Assembly: GCA_963825595.1 (NCBI GenBank)
Contig: CAWGUE010000030.1
Span: 124,001-188,000, forward strand
DNA length: 64,000 nucleotides
DNA from: JARFQH01 sp963825595
GTDB lineage: Bacteria > Desulfobacterota > Desulfobacteria > Desulfobacterales > SG8-13
Direction of reading: 5' to 3'
Program-made: the position numbers and the translations under genes
The notes under the pieces: generated by a model
Told to the model about the DNA's origin: nothing
Databases searched by the model: none
The model's input: only the letters and a program-made list of their open reading frames with translations
Shown: positions 54,143-62,641 of the stretch, piece after piece
Position numbering within the stretch: the stretch's first letter is position 1
How the letters are laid out: every line of letters begins with the position of its first letter

Positions 54143-55366
54143 CTATGCATTCTTTTTCCGACGAATCTGTTCATGGGCGGCTTTAATCGTGGCACTCAAC
54201 TCGTCAATATCGACCGGTTTTTGCAGGTATGCGAAAGCGCCCAGCTCCATGCAGACGGTTCTGTCGGCTTCCGACCCATGACCGGTCAATATGATGACTT
54301 CGATGGCCGGCTGAGTCTCTTTGACTCGGCGCAGCACCTCGATTCCGTCGATACCGGGCATCTTGAGATCGAGAATCATAACGTCCGGTTCGTCTTCCCT
54401 GGCGACTTCAAGGGCCGACTCGCCGTCGTATGCTACGGCTGATCCTAAGTCCCGCATCATCAATCTTTCCGACAACGTTTGAACGAACTCCCGCTCGTCG
54501 TCCACAAGAAGGATTTTTGACGGCACCTCAAAATCCTGGCGGCGGTAAATGTCTGCCTGGTAGTATCCCGCACCGACTTTTGTTTCCACGTGAGAAACCC
54601 CCTTTACTTTACCGGCAATCGTCTTTAGCTCGCTTTCCAAGCGGCTGAGCATCAAAACATGCTTGTCAATGGACAGGGTAACATGACCCGATCGGACCTT
54701 GACACCAACGCTGTGGCCCTCTTCGGCCAACGCGGTTTCCACTCTGGATGCCAGGGAAAAGTCATCCATGGCTCTTATAGACCGTGTGGTGGGACGGACC
54801 ACGTCTTTCTCTACGTTTTCCCGGATGTCCTTGGCAATTTCCATGGGGGTCATTTTGTCCGTCGGGAAAACGATATCATACAAAGAATTATCCCAGGGAT
54901 CGTTGATGTCTGAAAGCATATGCAACCAGGCACCGCGGTCCTCGTCTCCATGGCGGATGATTTTAATGGCTTCCTGCTCGGAGACTTCGCCCTCCCGGAC
55001 GGCTGCCGCAATTCTTGTTTTCATGTCAGCAATGAGGCAGACCCAGAGCACATGGCTGATGTCCCTCGGGATAAGCTGGCCGGAATATCCGAAAATCATT
55101 ACGCTATCGCTATTGGAGAGTTGCTCGGCCAACGCCTGGCGCAGATAAGAAATAGAGCGTTCTCTTTCGTGGGTGAACTTATTGAAAACGGAGGTCTTGG
55201 TGGAAAAGGCTCTTTGTATTTTTGTCTCCGGCATACCGGATAGGCGGCTCGCTTGGGAAACCAGCTCATTGTCTGTAATTAGCTCGTAACCGGTTTGTGT
55301 GCGAACTTCCCGGACGGTCTGCTGTTCGTTGCAGAAATCACCGCTAAATATCGTGATCACGGGCAT
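54143..55366 (-). CDS. Kinase-fold/BON/receiver fusion protein
   Basis: 407 residues. N-terminal part (about 1-195) is like the cytidylate-kinase-like family (ITDNELVSQASRLSG, then DMKTRIAAAVREGEVSEQEA) but the P-loop region FSGDFCNEQQTV lacks GxxxxGK[ST]. A BON-like segment (about 205-275; RVETALAEEG, VRSGHVTLSIDK) follows, then a receiver (about 283-400) with ILLVDDERE, MILDLKMPGIDG, ILTGHGSE and YLQKPVD. AAGGGAAAG precedes the ATG. Gene lies 18 bases after sulP. Likely a phosphorylation-controlled regulator of the transporter or of downstream signalling; no such function is proven. Confidence 0.8.
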   Translation of the reverse strand: MPVITIFSGDFCNEQQTVREVRTQTGYELITDNELVSQASRLSGMPETKIQRAFSTKTSVFNKFTHERERSISYLRQALAEQLSNSDSVMIFGYSGQLIPRDISHVLWVCLIADMKTRIAAAVREGEVSEQEAIKIIRHGDEDRGAWLHMLSDINDPWDNSLYDIVFPTDKMTPMEIAKDIRENVEKDVVRPTTRSIRAMDDFSLASRVETALAEEGHSVGVKVRSGHVTLSIDKHVLMLSRLESELKTIAGKVKGVSHVETKVGAGYYQADIYRRQDFEVPSKILLVDDEREFVQTLSERLMMRDLGSAVAYDGESALEVAREDEPDVMILDLKMPGIDGIEVLRRVKETQPAIEVIILTGHGSEADRTVCMELGAFAYLQKPVDIDELSATIKAAHEQIRRKKNA

Positions 55367-55383
55367 GATCTTTCCCTTCTTGT

Positions 55384-57516
55384 TTAATTTTTTACCAGAA
55401 GGCACGTCGTTATAAGTGGACAGGTTTCTTCGAGAGCCTCACTGTGAGCGGTAACGTGGATGGTGTCGATGGCCCTTTCCATGGTTGGAAACAGGTGGTC
55501 CTTTCCGAGTTTGGACGAAAAATGCGTACGGTTGAAAACCTTCATTACCGATTCGTTGATACCGCTCATGGAAATATCGACCCCGGCGCTCCTGACTCGG
55601 TCCACCAACAGGGAAATGGTTTCCTCGCCGGAGGCATCGATGTCGTTGATCCCGTTTGATACGATGATAAGGTGTTTGAGTTTAGGCTTGTCCGTCATGA
55701 TGGCGGTAACCTTGTCTTCGAGATAGCTGGCGTTGGCGAAAAAAAGCGGACCGTCGAAGCGCACCAAAGCCACGTATTCGCATTCCTTCAGCCCGTGAGT
55801 TTCCGCACATCGAAGATGATCGTCTTGAGCCCGGGCCAGCGATACCACAGTGGGGCGCATGCTCTTATAGAGAAAAACCGCCAGGGAAAGTAGGACCCCG
55901 ATCATGATCCCTTTATCCAGGTGGGGGGCAAAGGCCAGGGTGCCGACGAAAGTAATTATTGAAATCGCACCGTCATACCATTTGGCTTCCCAGGCGTGGA
56001 TAAATCCTGACACATTGACAAGGCCGATAACCGCCATCATTATGACCGCCGCTAAAACAGCTTGGGGTAGGTGGTAGAGCAAGGGGGTGAAGAAAAGAAG
56101 TACGATGATTACCGCCAAGCTGGTGAAGACACTCGATAGGCCTGAGACCGCTCCGGCCTGCAGGTTGACAGCCGAACGGGAAAAGGATCCCGATGTCGGA
56201 TAGCTTTTACCAATGGCACCGAAAATGTTGGCCAGCCCCTGGCCGATGAGTTCCTGGTTGGGATCGAGCCTTTGGCCAGTTTTTCCGGCCATGGCTTTGG
56301 CGATGGAAATCGCTTCCATAAATCCCAATAAGGAGATGATGGCCGCAAATGGCAGAAGATGAAGCATTATACCCAGATCGACGGTTGGCACAGTCAGTGC
56401 CGGCAGGCCCTGGGGAATACTTCCGACGACCGCACCACCGCCCATCATTATCAGGTGTTCGATGTCGAGTGGGGTGTTACCGACTTTGATACGCCAGGTT
56501 CGCCCATCAGTTTTAAGCCCCGCAGGAACGCTTTCTTGGGGGATGAACCGCAGCACGCCATCGGCCTGAGTGATGCCGGCGAAAAGAAGGTTGCGAAGGA
56601 CTTCCCTGCTTGAATGCGCCTCATGTTTCAAACGCGCGATGTTGACATTTAGGACGCTGATATCGTGTTGCGCATCGAGAACCCCGACCTGATCGTGGCT
56701 CCGTGTTGCCGTTTCCAGATCTTTACTCAAAAGGGTTCGTTCTTCAGACAGCGATGGAATTCCTCCTATGGCCTGGTTGAATGATTCAATCAGGTGTTGG
56801 GTCTCGGAAGAATCGATCGCGGCTATACCTGCGGTTTGGTTGTGTTCGAAACCGGTGCCCCAGGATACGAGGATCGACAAAACCACGGCCACGAGAACGT
56901 TGGGAATGCGCGGCGAAATCCATTTAAGGCCGTACATCACCACGAAGGCAAAGATCCCCATCAGCAGGGTCGGCCAATGAGTATAGTGGACGGCGGCCTG
57001 GAAAACATGCAGTATGGTTTCGTAATGATGGGGAGCCGTATCGACATAGACGCCGAACATTTTGGAAAGTTGGGAAGAAGCAATAATAATGGCAGCTGCA
57101 TTGGTAAACCCGTTGACAACCGGATGGGAGAGGAAATTCACCACCAGTCCCAACCGCAGAATCCCGAGTGCCAGTTGGAACAACCCGACCATCAAAGCCA
57201 GCAAAATTGCATATGCAATGTATCCTTCGCTGCCGACGGTAGCCAAGGGGGCGAGAGACGCAGAGGTCATCAACGAGACCACCGCTACCGGACCCGTGGC
57301 CAATTGGCGGCTGGAACCGAACAGCGAAGCGATCATCGGCGGCAAGAAAGAGGCATATAGCCCGTAATAGGCCGGCAAGCCGGCCAATTGTGCGTATGCC
57401 ATGGATTGGGGGATGAGAACCAACGCCACCGTCAGGCCTGATAGGGCGTCTATCCTCAGGGTGGCAACATTGTAGTTACGGAACCAGCTGATAAAAGGAA
57501 ATATTTTGACCCACAT
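55384..57516 (-). CDS. SulP-family anion permease with STAS domain and a large inserted segment
   Basis: 710 residues, longer than the usual 550-600. Core: IPQSMAYAQLAGLPAYYGLY near the start, GSIPQGLPALTVP near 366, GFMEAISIAKAMA and NIFGAIGKSYPTSGSFSRSA, then a STAS domain (about 570-700; FDGPLFFANASYLED, and SNGINDIDASGEETI). Residues about 236-360 are an extra soluble stretch with coiled-coil character (SLSEERTLLSKDLETATRSH) placed between two helices, which would face one side of the membrane. Substrate may be sulfate, bicarbonate or another anion. It starts 10 bases after the tetR stop. Confidence 0.9.
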   Translation of the reverse strand: MWVKIFPFISWFRNYNVATLRIDALSGLTVALVLIPQSMAYAQLAGLPAYYGLYASFLPPMIASLFGSSRQLATGPVAVVSLMTSASLAPLATVGSEGYIAYAILLALMVGLFQLALGILRLGLVVNFLSHPVVNGFTNAAAIIIASSQLSKMFGVYVDTAPHHYETILHVFQAAVHYTHWPTLLMGIFAFVVMYGLKWISPRIPNVLVAVVLSILVSWGTGFEHNQTAGIAAIDSSETQHLIESFNQAIGGIPSLSEERTLLSKDLETATRSHDQVGVLDAQHDISVLNVNIARLKHEAHSSREVLRNLLFAGITQADGVLRFIPQESVPAGLKTDGRTWRIKVGNTPLDIEHLIMMGGGAVVGSIPQGLPALTVPTVDLGIMLHLLPFAAIISLLGFMEAISIAKAMAGKTGQRLDPNQELIGQGLANIFGAIGKSYPTSGSFSRSAVNLQAGAVSGLSSVFTSLAVIIVLLFFTPLLYHLPQAVLAAVIMMAVIGLVNVSGFIHAWEAKWYDGAISIITFVGTLAFAPHLDKGIMIGVLLSLAVFLYKSMRPTVVSLARAQDDHLRCAETHGLKECEYVALVRFDGPLFFANASYLEDKVTAIMTDKPKLKHLIIVSNGINDIDASGEETISLLVDRVRSAGVDISMSGINESVMKVFNRTHFSSKLGKDHLFPTMERAIDTIHVTAHSEALEETCPLITTCLLVKN

Positions 57517-57526
57517 GTGACCGCTC

Positions 57527-58126
57527 CTAACCAGTCGGTTGATGATTTACCAAGATTCGTTTGATCGATGTGATGAGATCGCCATAGAGCGCGGCCGCAT
57601 TGTATAGATCGTATGAGTTGAATCTCACCAGACCGTCGACCATTGTAAATATGATCAGTGCAGTTTTTCGGGCCGGCAGATTTGCCATAGAGCCATCGGT
57701 TTGCCCGGCGACAATCGTCTTTTCGAAAATATCGACAAGGCAGTTATAAATGGATTCAAGATACTCCCGACAGTCCGGATTTCCTTTGGCCAGCTCGTAG
57801 GCATCGTGCCGATGGAGAAGCAGAAACTGATCCTCCATCTGGCCGGCCAGCAAAAGATAAAATCCGACCACGTCTTCCATCATTTCCATTCCGGAGTTAA
57901 AGTGTCTTTCGGAAAGGTATTGATTGAATTCGGTTACAATTTCCTTTTCAATTTCTTTTAGAATGGCGAGAAACAGGGCTTCTTTATTGTTGTAATGGTA
58001 AAAAATGGTACCCTGGGCGACGTTGGTTAGCCTGGCCAACTCAGCCATGGAGGCGTCCTTGTATCCCTTTAGTGCCAGCAGTTTTGTGGCGGCCTTGAGG
58101 ATACGTTTTTTCTTTCTTGTGGACAT
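57527..58126 (-). CDS. TetR-family transcriptional regulator
   Basis: 199 residues. The N-terminal helix-turn-helix is standard (ILKAATKLLALKGYKDASM, then VAQGTIFYHYNNKEALF); the C-terminal half is the all-helical ligand domain. First gene of the minus-strand operon and separated from sulP by only ten bases, so it probably controls itself and the transporter genes. A matching palindrome lies just upstream at 58152-58165. Confidence 0.92.
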   Translation of the reverse strand: MSTRKKKRILKAATKLLALKGYKDASMAELARLTNVAQGTIFYHYNNKEALFLAILKEIEKEIVTEFNQYLSERHFNSGMEMMEDVVGFYLLLAGQMEDQFLLLHRHDAYELAKGNPDCREYLESIYNCLVDIFEKTIVAGQTDGSMANLPARKTALIIFTMVDGLVRFNSYDLYNAAALYGDLITSIKRILVNHQPTG

Positions 58127-58151
58127 AGAATATCCGCACCGTTGTATTTTA

Positions 58152-58165
58152 ACTGAGCACTCAGT
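58152..58165. promoter_or_regulatory. Candidate TetR operator
   Basis: ACTGAGCACTCAGT, a perfect 6+6 inverted repeat with a two-base centre, extended by TCAGT as a partial further repeat. Located 26 bases before the tetR start. The form TGAGTGCTCA is close to operators of FadR-like TetR proteins. The rest of 58127-58428 is AT-rich and carries a TATAAT at 58381 which may be the -10 of the plus-strand gene at 58429. Confidence 0.55.
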
Positions 58166-58428
58166 CAGTTTTTATGCCAATTTACGTGTCATTGATAAAT
58201 CTGTCAAGAAAAAAATTAAATGATCGGCGAATAAGATGAAAAATCACAATCGGGGAATTTATCCATATTTTCCGGTTCGCTGAAAAAAATGCTGACATAT
58301 GCAGGAAGGGAACCCACAAGGAAGGTTGAGTTAGAAAGAAATATCCACGCGGTATCTATGAAAATTAGTAGAACATATGGTATAATATTAATCAGTTAAA
58401 CTGAAAGAGTATTTATAGTGGTGGCGAA

Positions 58429-59673
58429 ATGAATACGAAGGTAACTTTTTTTCCGGAAAAAGCCCGGTTGTTGTCACTGTTGAAAAAAAATCAATTCAAC
58501 GTGCCAGATTTTTTATATGTTCCCGCTGAACAGTTTCAAATCAAAGATTTCGAAGCCCTTGACCGCTTCCTCGAAGGGCACCGCGAAAGCTTTAAGGTGA
58601 TTGCCCGCAGCGCCCATCCCCAGGAAGAGCTATTCAAAAGCGGCACGTTTGATTCTGTTGAAACATATGCCGATGTTGCTGGAATTATATTTGCGCGCAA
58701 AAGAATCATGAAACTTGCCGGTACAACAAAAGGGCTATCGATTCGGCGCCAGCAAATCTTCAATCATGCACCGACTTTCGACATTGAAGATATGGGGGTG
58801 ATCGTCATGCCGTTTGTGGAAGGTTCCAACGTGATGGCCAAAATGATCGGCGGACAATGGGAATTCGGTTACTGCCGTGATCGAACACACAAGATGCAAA
58901 GCGAACCGTTTATTACCCAGACCCCCCATGATATCCAGCTGTTTCGGCTATCGGAAAAAATTCAAGAGACACTCGGATTTAGATGTGAAATTGAATTCGT
59001 CGTTTCAGGCGATGGTGAAATATATGTCGTGCAGGCCAAGGACATTTCTAGTGTTGAAGTTTTGGAGCAAGCAGAAAGTGAAAGATCTATTATTCTGGGT
59101 GGTATCCATCGAATCCGCAAACGAAGGAATTATCGTGAACGGCCGCTATATGTGATAGACACACGGCAATTTTACATAAAAATTATCAGTCAGTGTGAGG
59201 ATAAGATCAACGGGGACAAGGTCCCCGAGCTTACGATCGATGATATCGTGGCGACCATCAGGGCATTCGAAAAGGATATGGAAAGTTTTGCCCTAAAACA
59301 TCAGCGATATGCCGTACTCGGATTGTCTATTCATAATCCGGACAATCTCTATCAGGTGGCCTGCAAATATTTGGAAGAAATGCCTGAGTTACAGGGCCAA
59401 CTGTCAAAAGCCCTGCATAACAACCTGTATTTTATCGATATTTTTCTATCTGAAGCCGACACGCTGATTTCAAAAAACGAATTTCGATTGAGTTTGTGCA
59501 GTCATGACGCATACGGGATCGACACGGTACGTAATCCCCTCTGGACCGTTTACTGGCAGGCGGATCGGCATGAAGATGTTGTCAGGAATATTAAACGGAT
59601 CGGTTTTAAAACTGGCGATACGATCGGTATCGATATCAGTCCCACAGGTAAACCAACCGTTATACGGCTGTAA
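58429..59673 (+). CDS. PEP/pyruvate-binding ATP-grasp-like protein
   Basis: 414 residues. The first 220 resemble the nucleotide-binding part of pyruvate phosphate dikinase/PEP synthase: VIARSAHPQEELFKSGTFDS, GVIVMPFVEGSNVMAKM and the closing EIEFVVSGDGEIYVVQAKD. There is no swivelling phospho-His or PEP domain; residues 230-414 are unlike any family I know (WTVYWQADRHEDVV late). So it is a lone ATP-grasp with an unknown partner domain. GGTGGCGA precedes the ATG. It is divergent from the tetR-sulP operon and might share its operator. Confidence 0.7.
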   Translation: MNTKVTFFPEKARLLSLLKKNQFNVPDFLYVPAEQFQIKDFEALDRFLEGHRESFKVIARSAHPQEELFKSGTFDSVETYADVAGIIFARKRIMKLAGTTKGLSIRRQQIFNHAPTFDIEDMGVIVMPFVEGSNVMAKMIGGQWEFGYCRDRTHKMQSEPFITQTPHDIQLFRLSEKIQETLGFRCEIEFVVSGDGEIYVVQAKDISSVEVLEQAESERSIILGGIHRIRKRRNYRERPLYVIDTRQFYIKIISQCEDKINGDKVPELTIDDIVATIRAFEKDMESFALKHQRYAVLGLSIHNPDNLYQVACKYLEEMPELQGQLSKALHNNLYFIDIFLSEADTLISKNEFRLSLCSHDAYGIDTVRNPLWTVYWQADRHEDVVRNIKRIGFKTGDTIGIDISPTGKPTVIRL

Positions 59674-59737
59674 GCGTGTTGTTAAAACCGCTCAGTTTAG
59701 GTAATATTGTGGGTATTACAGGCCTTTATGATCCACC

Positions 59738-60388
59738 TCAATACTCTGAAATTGTGATATTTTCATCAAATTGGTCTGCAAAATCCTGCATTAACTTTAG
59801 TTGGTCATTACTTAAGTTACTGCCATTTTGCGGAAGCGATTGGCAGTCTTCTATGCCCTTTATGTAGCTGATATAGATCCTGGTGAAACGATCTAACTCT
59901 CTGGCTACACCGATTTCAAGACCGCAGCGATACGGTTCGGTACTGATTCCTCTTTGGCTGATAGCGCTTAATATATACTCGGGAAATTCCGGGAGTGCTC
60001 GCGTGTAAAGTTCCCAGGTTTTGCCGGCAACGAGTTTACTGCCACCTTGAATCACTGCCATGTTTTCCATCAATTTACTACCTTCAGAAGCTTGAAAGGC
60101 GTGCGGCCGATCTCTGGTATATATTTCTATTAATACGATCTTGTTTATGCCGGGACTGGTGAAAATATGAAATTCTCTCTTAGTGGGGTCAGCCCAATTT
60201 TTTTTCTTCTTTATAGTCCCTGAGATATTCAAATAATTTATTTTTGGATTAATTTTTACCTGCACTGAACCGTAAGAAAAATCATTATCTTCGGTAACCT
60301 GTCGTGCAGTAAACGTTTTTAAATGGTCCTCTTTTGCCGTACAACCGAGAATGATTACCGTTAGCAGTATCGCTTCAATCTTCCGCAT
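59738..60388 (-). CDS. Putative lipoprotein, hypothetical
   Basis: 216 residues from the second ATG (60388), which is eight bases after AGGA. Signal MRKIEAILLTVIILGC is a clean lipobox. The mature part is beta-rich with several aromatic positions (REFHIFTSPGINKIVLIEIY), two Cys late in the protein, and no known motif. It lies downstream of arsM (36-base gap) in the same direction and may be co-transcribed. Confidence 0.7.
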   Translation of the reverse strand: MRKIEAILLTVIILGCTAKEDHLKTFTARQVTEDNDFSYGSVQVKINPKINYLNISGTIKKKKNWADPTKREFHIFTSPGINKIVLIEIYTRDRPHAFQASEGSKLMENMAVIQGGSKLVAGKTWELYTRALPEFPEYILSAISQRGISTEPYRCGLEIGVARELDRFTRIYISYIKGIEDCQSLPQNGSNLSNDQLKLMQDFADQFDENITISEY

Positions 60389-60424
60389 AACCATTTTCCT
60401 GTAATAAAATAATCATTGAATTTT

Positions 60425-61228
60425 CTAAAGGGGTTTAACCGCTTCAATGTTTGCCGACGCAACATAATTTTCCACGCCACTGCCGGGAAACCATTCTTTG
60501 ATGAACTCCCGGCTCTCCTGGCGAACCTGGATGCGGATGTCGACAAAGCCACTTTCCCTAAGTAAACTCTCCAAACACTTGACTGTTTCGGCGCCAATGA
60601 CACAACCGGTTACCATGGCCGCTTGCTCCCGCAAATGGTCTGGCAGGGGGGCTATCGAGACAACGTCCGAAATGGCCAGGCGTCCACCGGGCTTCAGTAC
60701 CCGAAATGCATCGCGAAAGACTTTATCTTTTTCAGGTGAAAGGTTGATAACACAATTGGAAAGAATAACGTCGGCCTCGCCATCGGCTGCCGGAAGATGC
60801 TCGATTTCACCCAGGCGAAATTCAACATTACGGGTCTTGAGTTTTTCGGCATTCTCTCTGGCTTTTGAAACCATTTCCGGGGTCATGTCGACCCCAATGA
60901 CCCGTCCGGTGTCTCCCACGGCCTTGGCAGCCAGAAAACAGTCGATACCGCCGCCGCTGCCGAGATCCAGAATGGTCTCACCCGGCTTAATCATTCCGAT
61001 GGCACCCGGATTACCGCATCCGAGACCCAAATTGGCGCCGTCGGTAAGGCTGGCGAGCTCTTCCTTGGAATAGCCGATGCGTTGGGCCATGGTGTCGGCA
61101 GCCTCCGGCTTGGCCGCACAGCAGGAAAGTGTCAATGAAGAACCGCACCCGCAGGGCGATGCGGTTGCTAATTTGCTGTATCGATCCCGCACGGTTTTGC
61201 GCGCGGTGTCTGGTTTTTTCTGGTCCAT
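60425..61228 (-). CDS. arsM: Arsenite S-adenosylmethyltransferase
   Basis: 267 residues from the ATG at 61228 (AAAGGA upstream). Class I methyltransferase with LDLGSGGGIDCFLAA as motif I, DMTPEMV and LKPGGRLAISDVV. Family-typical start TVRDRYSKLA, LGLGCGNP, NCVINLSPEK and VTGCVIGAE supply the arsenic-binding cysteines; a further Cys-rich part near the start (SPCGCGSSLTLSCCA) also fits. Methylates As(III) using SAM and thiols. The next upstream gene on this strand is an ArsR-type repressor. No arsB/acr3 or arsC is in view. Confidence 0.92.
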   Translation of the reverse strand: MDQKKPDTARKTVRDRYSKLATASPCGCGSSLTLSCCAAKPEAADTMAQRIGYSKEELASLTDGANLGLGCGNPGAIGMIKPGETILDLGSGGGIDCFLAAKAVGDTGRVIGVDMTPEMVSKARENAEKLKTRNVEFRLGEIEHLPAADGEADVILSNCVINLSPEKDKVFRDAFRVLKPGGRLAISDVVSIAPLPDHLREQAAMVTGCVIGAETVKCLESLLRESGFVDIRIQVRQESREFIKEWFPGSGVENYVASANIEAVKPL

Positions 61229-61339
61229 TTTCGTATTCCTTTCTTTTCCCAGATCTGAGCCCATCAGATTATAAGGAGGATTATTGGTTTTAAGGTAATT
61301 CAGTTAGTTTTTTAATTAGAGAGGCGCAGCTCTTACATA

Positions 61340-61657
61340 TTAAAATGCGAAAAAGTCTTTCAGCGCCGTCACCATTACCGGGTCTACCCAGCAGGCGATC
61401 TTTTGGCCGCGGCGTTCGGTCCGGATCAATCCCACCCGCCGCAATTCCTTGATATGATGCGAAACCGTCGATTTGACAACGTCGACTTCTTGACCGAGCT
61501 GGCCAATGGTGGCCGTGTTCACGTCATCTAAATACCCGATGGTTCCGGGTTTGCAGCATGAAGCCAGTCGCAAAAATATTTTAAGGCGATTCGGATTGGA
61601 AAGGGCTTTAAAAACCGCTGAATATTCTTCGAGGTTATTATTTTCATAGTTCGACAT
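61340..61657 (-). CDS. ArsR/SmtB-family transcriptional repressor
   Basis: About 105 residues from ATG 61657 (reads MSNYENNNLEEYS); the frame is open to a TTG at 61768 and the start is uncertain as none has a ribosome site. Winged helix with KALSNPNRLKIFLRLASCCKPG and VKSTVSHHIKELRRVGLI. The CC pair in the first helix could bind As(III). It sits upstream of arsM in the same direction, so arsenic-controlled expression of arsM is likely. Confidence 0.85.
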   Translation of the reverse strand: MSNYENNNLEEYSAVFKALSNPNRLKIFLRLASCCKPGTIGYLDDVNTATIGQLGQEVDVVKSTVSHHIKELRRVGLIRTERRGQKIACWVDPVMVTALKDFFAF

Positions 61658-61753
61658 ATATCGAAGTATATGATCGCGTTTTAACATTGTCAAATCTTTC
61701 ATACTGGCTGAGACTTTCTGGTTTCCTCTAATCCTCATATCGTCTTTTGTTGA

Positions 61754-61777
61754 AATTAAGCGACTCAATACTTAATT
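61754..61777. promoter_or_regulatory. Candidate ArsR operator
   Basis: AATTAAG and CTTAATT, 7-base inverted repeat with a 10-base centre, in the intergenic space before arsR. A second AT-rich palindrome CATATA-TCGAAG-TATATG overlaps the proposed arsR start (61655-61672). ArsR-family proteins bind such AT-rich inverted repeats; which one is used is unknown. Confidence 0.4.
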
Positions 61778-61832
61778 TTGAAATTAGGCCGTTACTGATA
61801 TTGTTGAGAAGGTAAAAGAAGAGGCGAATTAG

Positions 61833-62309
61833 ATGAAAAGACCGGGTTTTTTTAGAAGGCGGATTGTCGATCCGATCGTCCGATTGCTCCGTCAGGGTAT
61901 TTCACCGGAAAAGGTCGGCCTCGGTTTGGCCTGCGGGGTTGTCATCGGCATTTTCCCTGTGATTGGTGCCACGACCATTATATGCACGATAGTTGCAATC
62001 ATTTTTCGGTTGAACTTACCGGCGATGCAGCTGGTTAATTATCTCGTTTACCCTCTTCAGTTTGCTCTACTTATTCCATTCTTTCACTTTGGCGATTGGC
62101 TGTTTGGTGCCGACCCATTACCATATTCAGCCCAGGAACTGGTTGCTCTGTTTAAAGCCGATTTCTGGGTAGCCGTTCACCAACTTTGGGATACGACCTT
62201 ACGGGCGGTTGCTGCCTGGTCGCTCGTGTGCTTTCCTGCTGTGGCCGCGCTGTACTATACGTTAACACCTCTCTTGAAGAGAATGAAAATATCTCGGGCA
62301 TCGACGTAA
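61833..62309 (+). CDS. DUF2062-domain membrane protein
   Basis: 158 residues. Basic N-terminus, then the DUF2062 core with GISPEKVGLGLACGVVIGIFP (start split here as GISPEKVGLGLACGV and GIFPVIG), a membrane pair, and NYLVYPLQFALLIPF with a third or fourth helix near the C-terminus (AVAAWSLVCFPAVAALYY). Function unknown; often linked to cell-envelope genes. GAAGAGGCG precedes the ATG. Confidence 0.88.
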   Translation: MKRPGFFRRRIVDPIVRLLRQGISPEKVGLGLACGVVIGIFPVIGATTIICTIVAIIFRLNLPAMQLVNYLVYPLQFALLIPFFHFGDWLFGADPLPYSAQELVALFKADFWVAVHQLWDTTLRAVAAWSLVCFPAVAALYYTLTPLLKRMKISRAST

Positions 62310-62553
62310 AGAGCATTGATAGTGCTCTCTACAGCAATTTTCGTACCTTCGCGCTGTTTGAGACACAATCGAATAGTAATGATGGATATTTGTATATTTT
62401 AGAATTGGCATGCGGAATTCGGATTGAAGGAATTCTGCCAGCTTTACTGAAGGAAAGAGCGAGGCGATACCGCCTTTCTAAAATCCAAAATCGACATTGA
62501 GAGAAAAGCCGTAGATAACAGAACTTTTTATGACTACCCCTATAAAATGCAAA

Positions 62554-62585
62554 CGGACGCAGGCCTGAAATCGGCCATGCGTCCG
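62554..62585 (-). terminator. Terminator of the Cache-protein gene
   Basis: CGGACGCAGGCC and GGCCATGCGTCCG form a stem of 12 pairs with one bulge and a 7-base loop. On the minus strand it is 57 bases after the stop at 62642 and followed by TTTGCATTTTA, which is only moderately T-rich. Confidence 0.6.
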
Positions 62586-62641
62586 CGCGCTTTTGCGATT
62601 AAATGTTAACTTTTGAAGATCTTTTAATTAGTCAATTCCTG

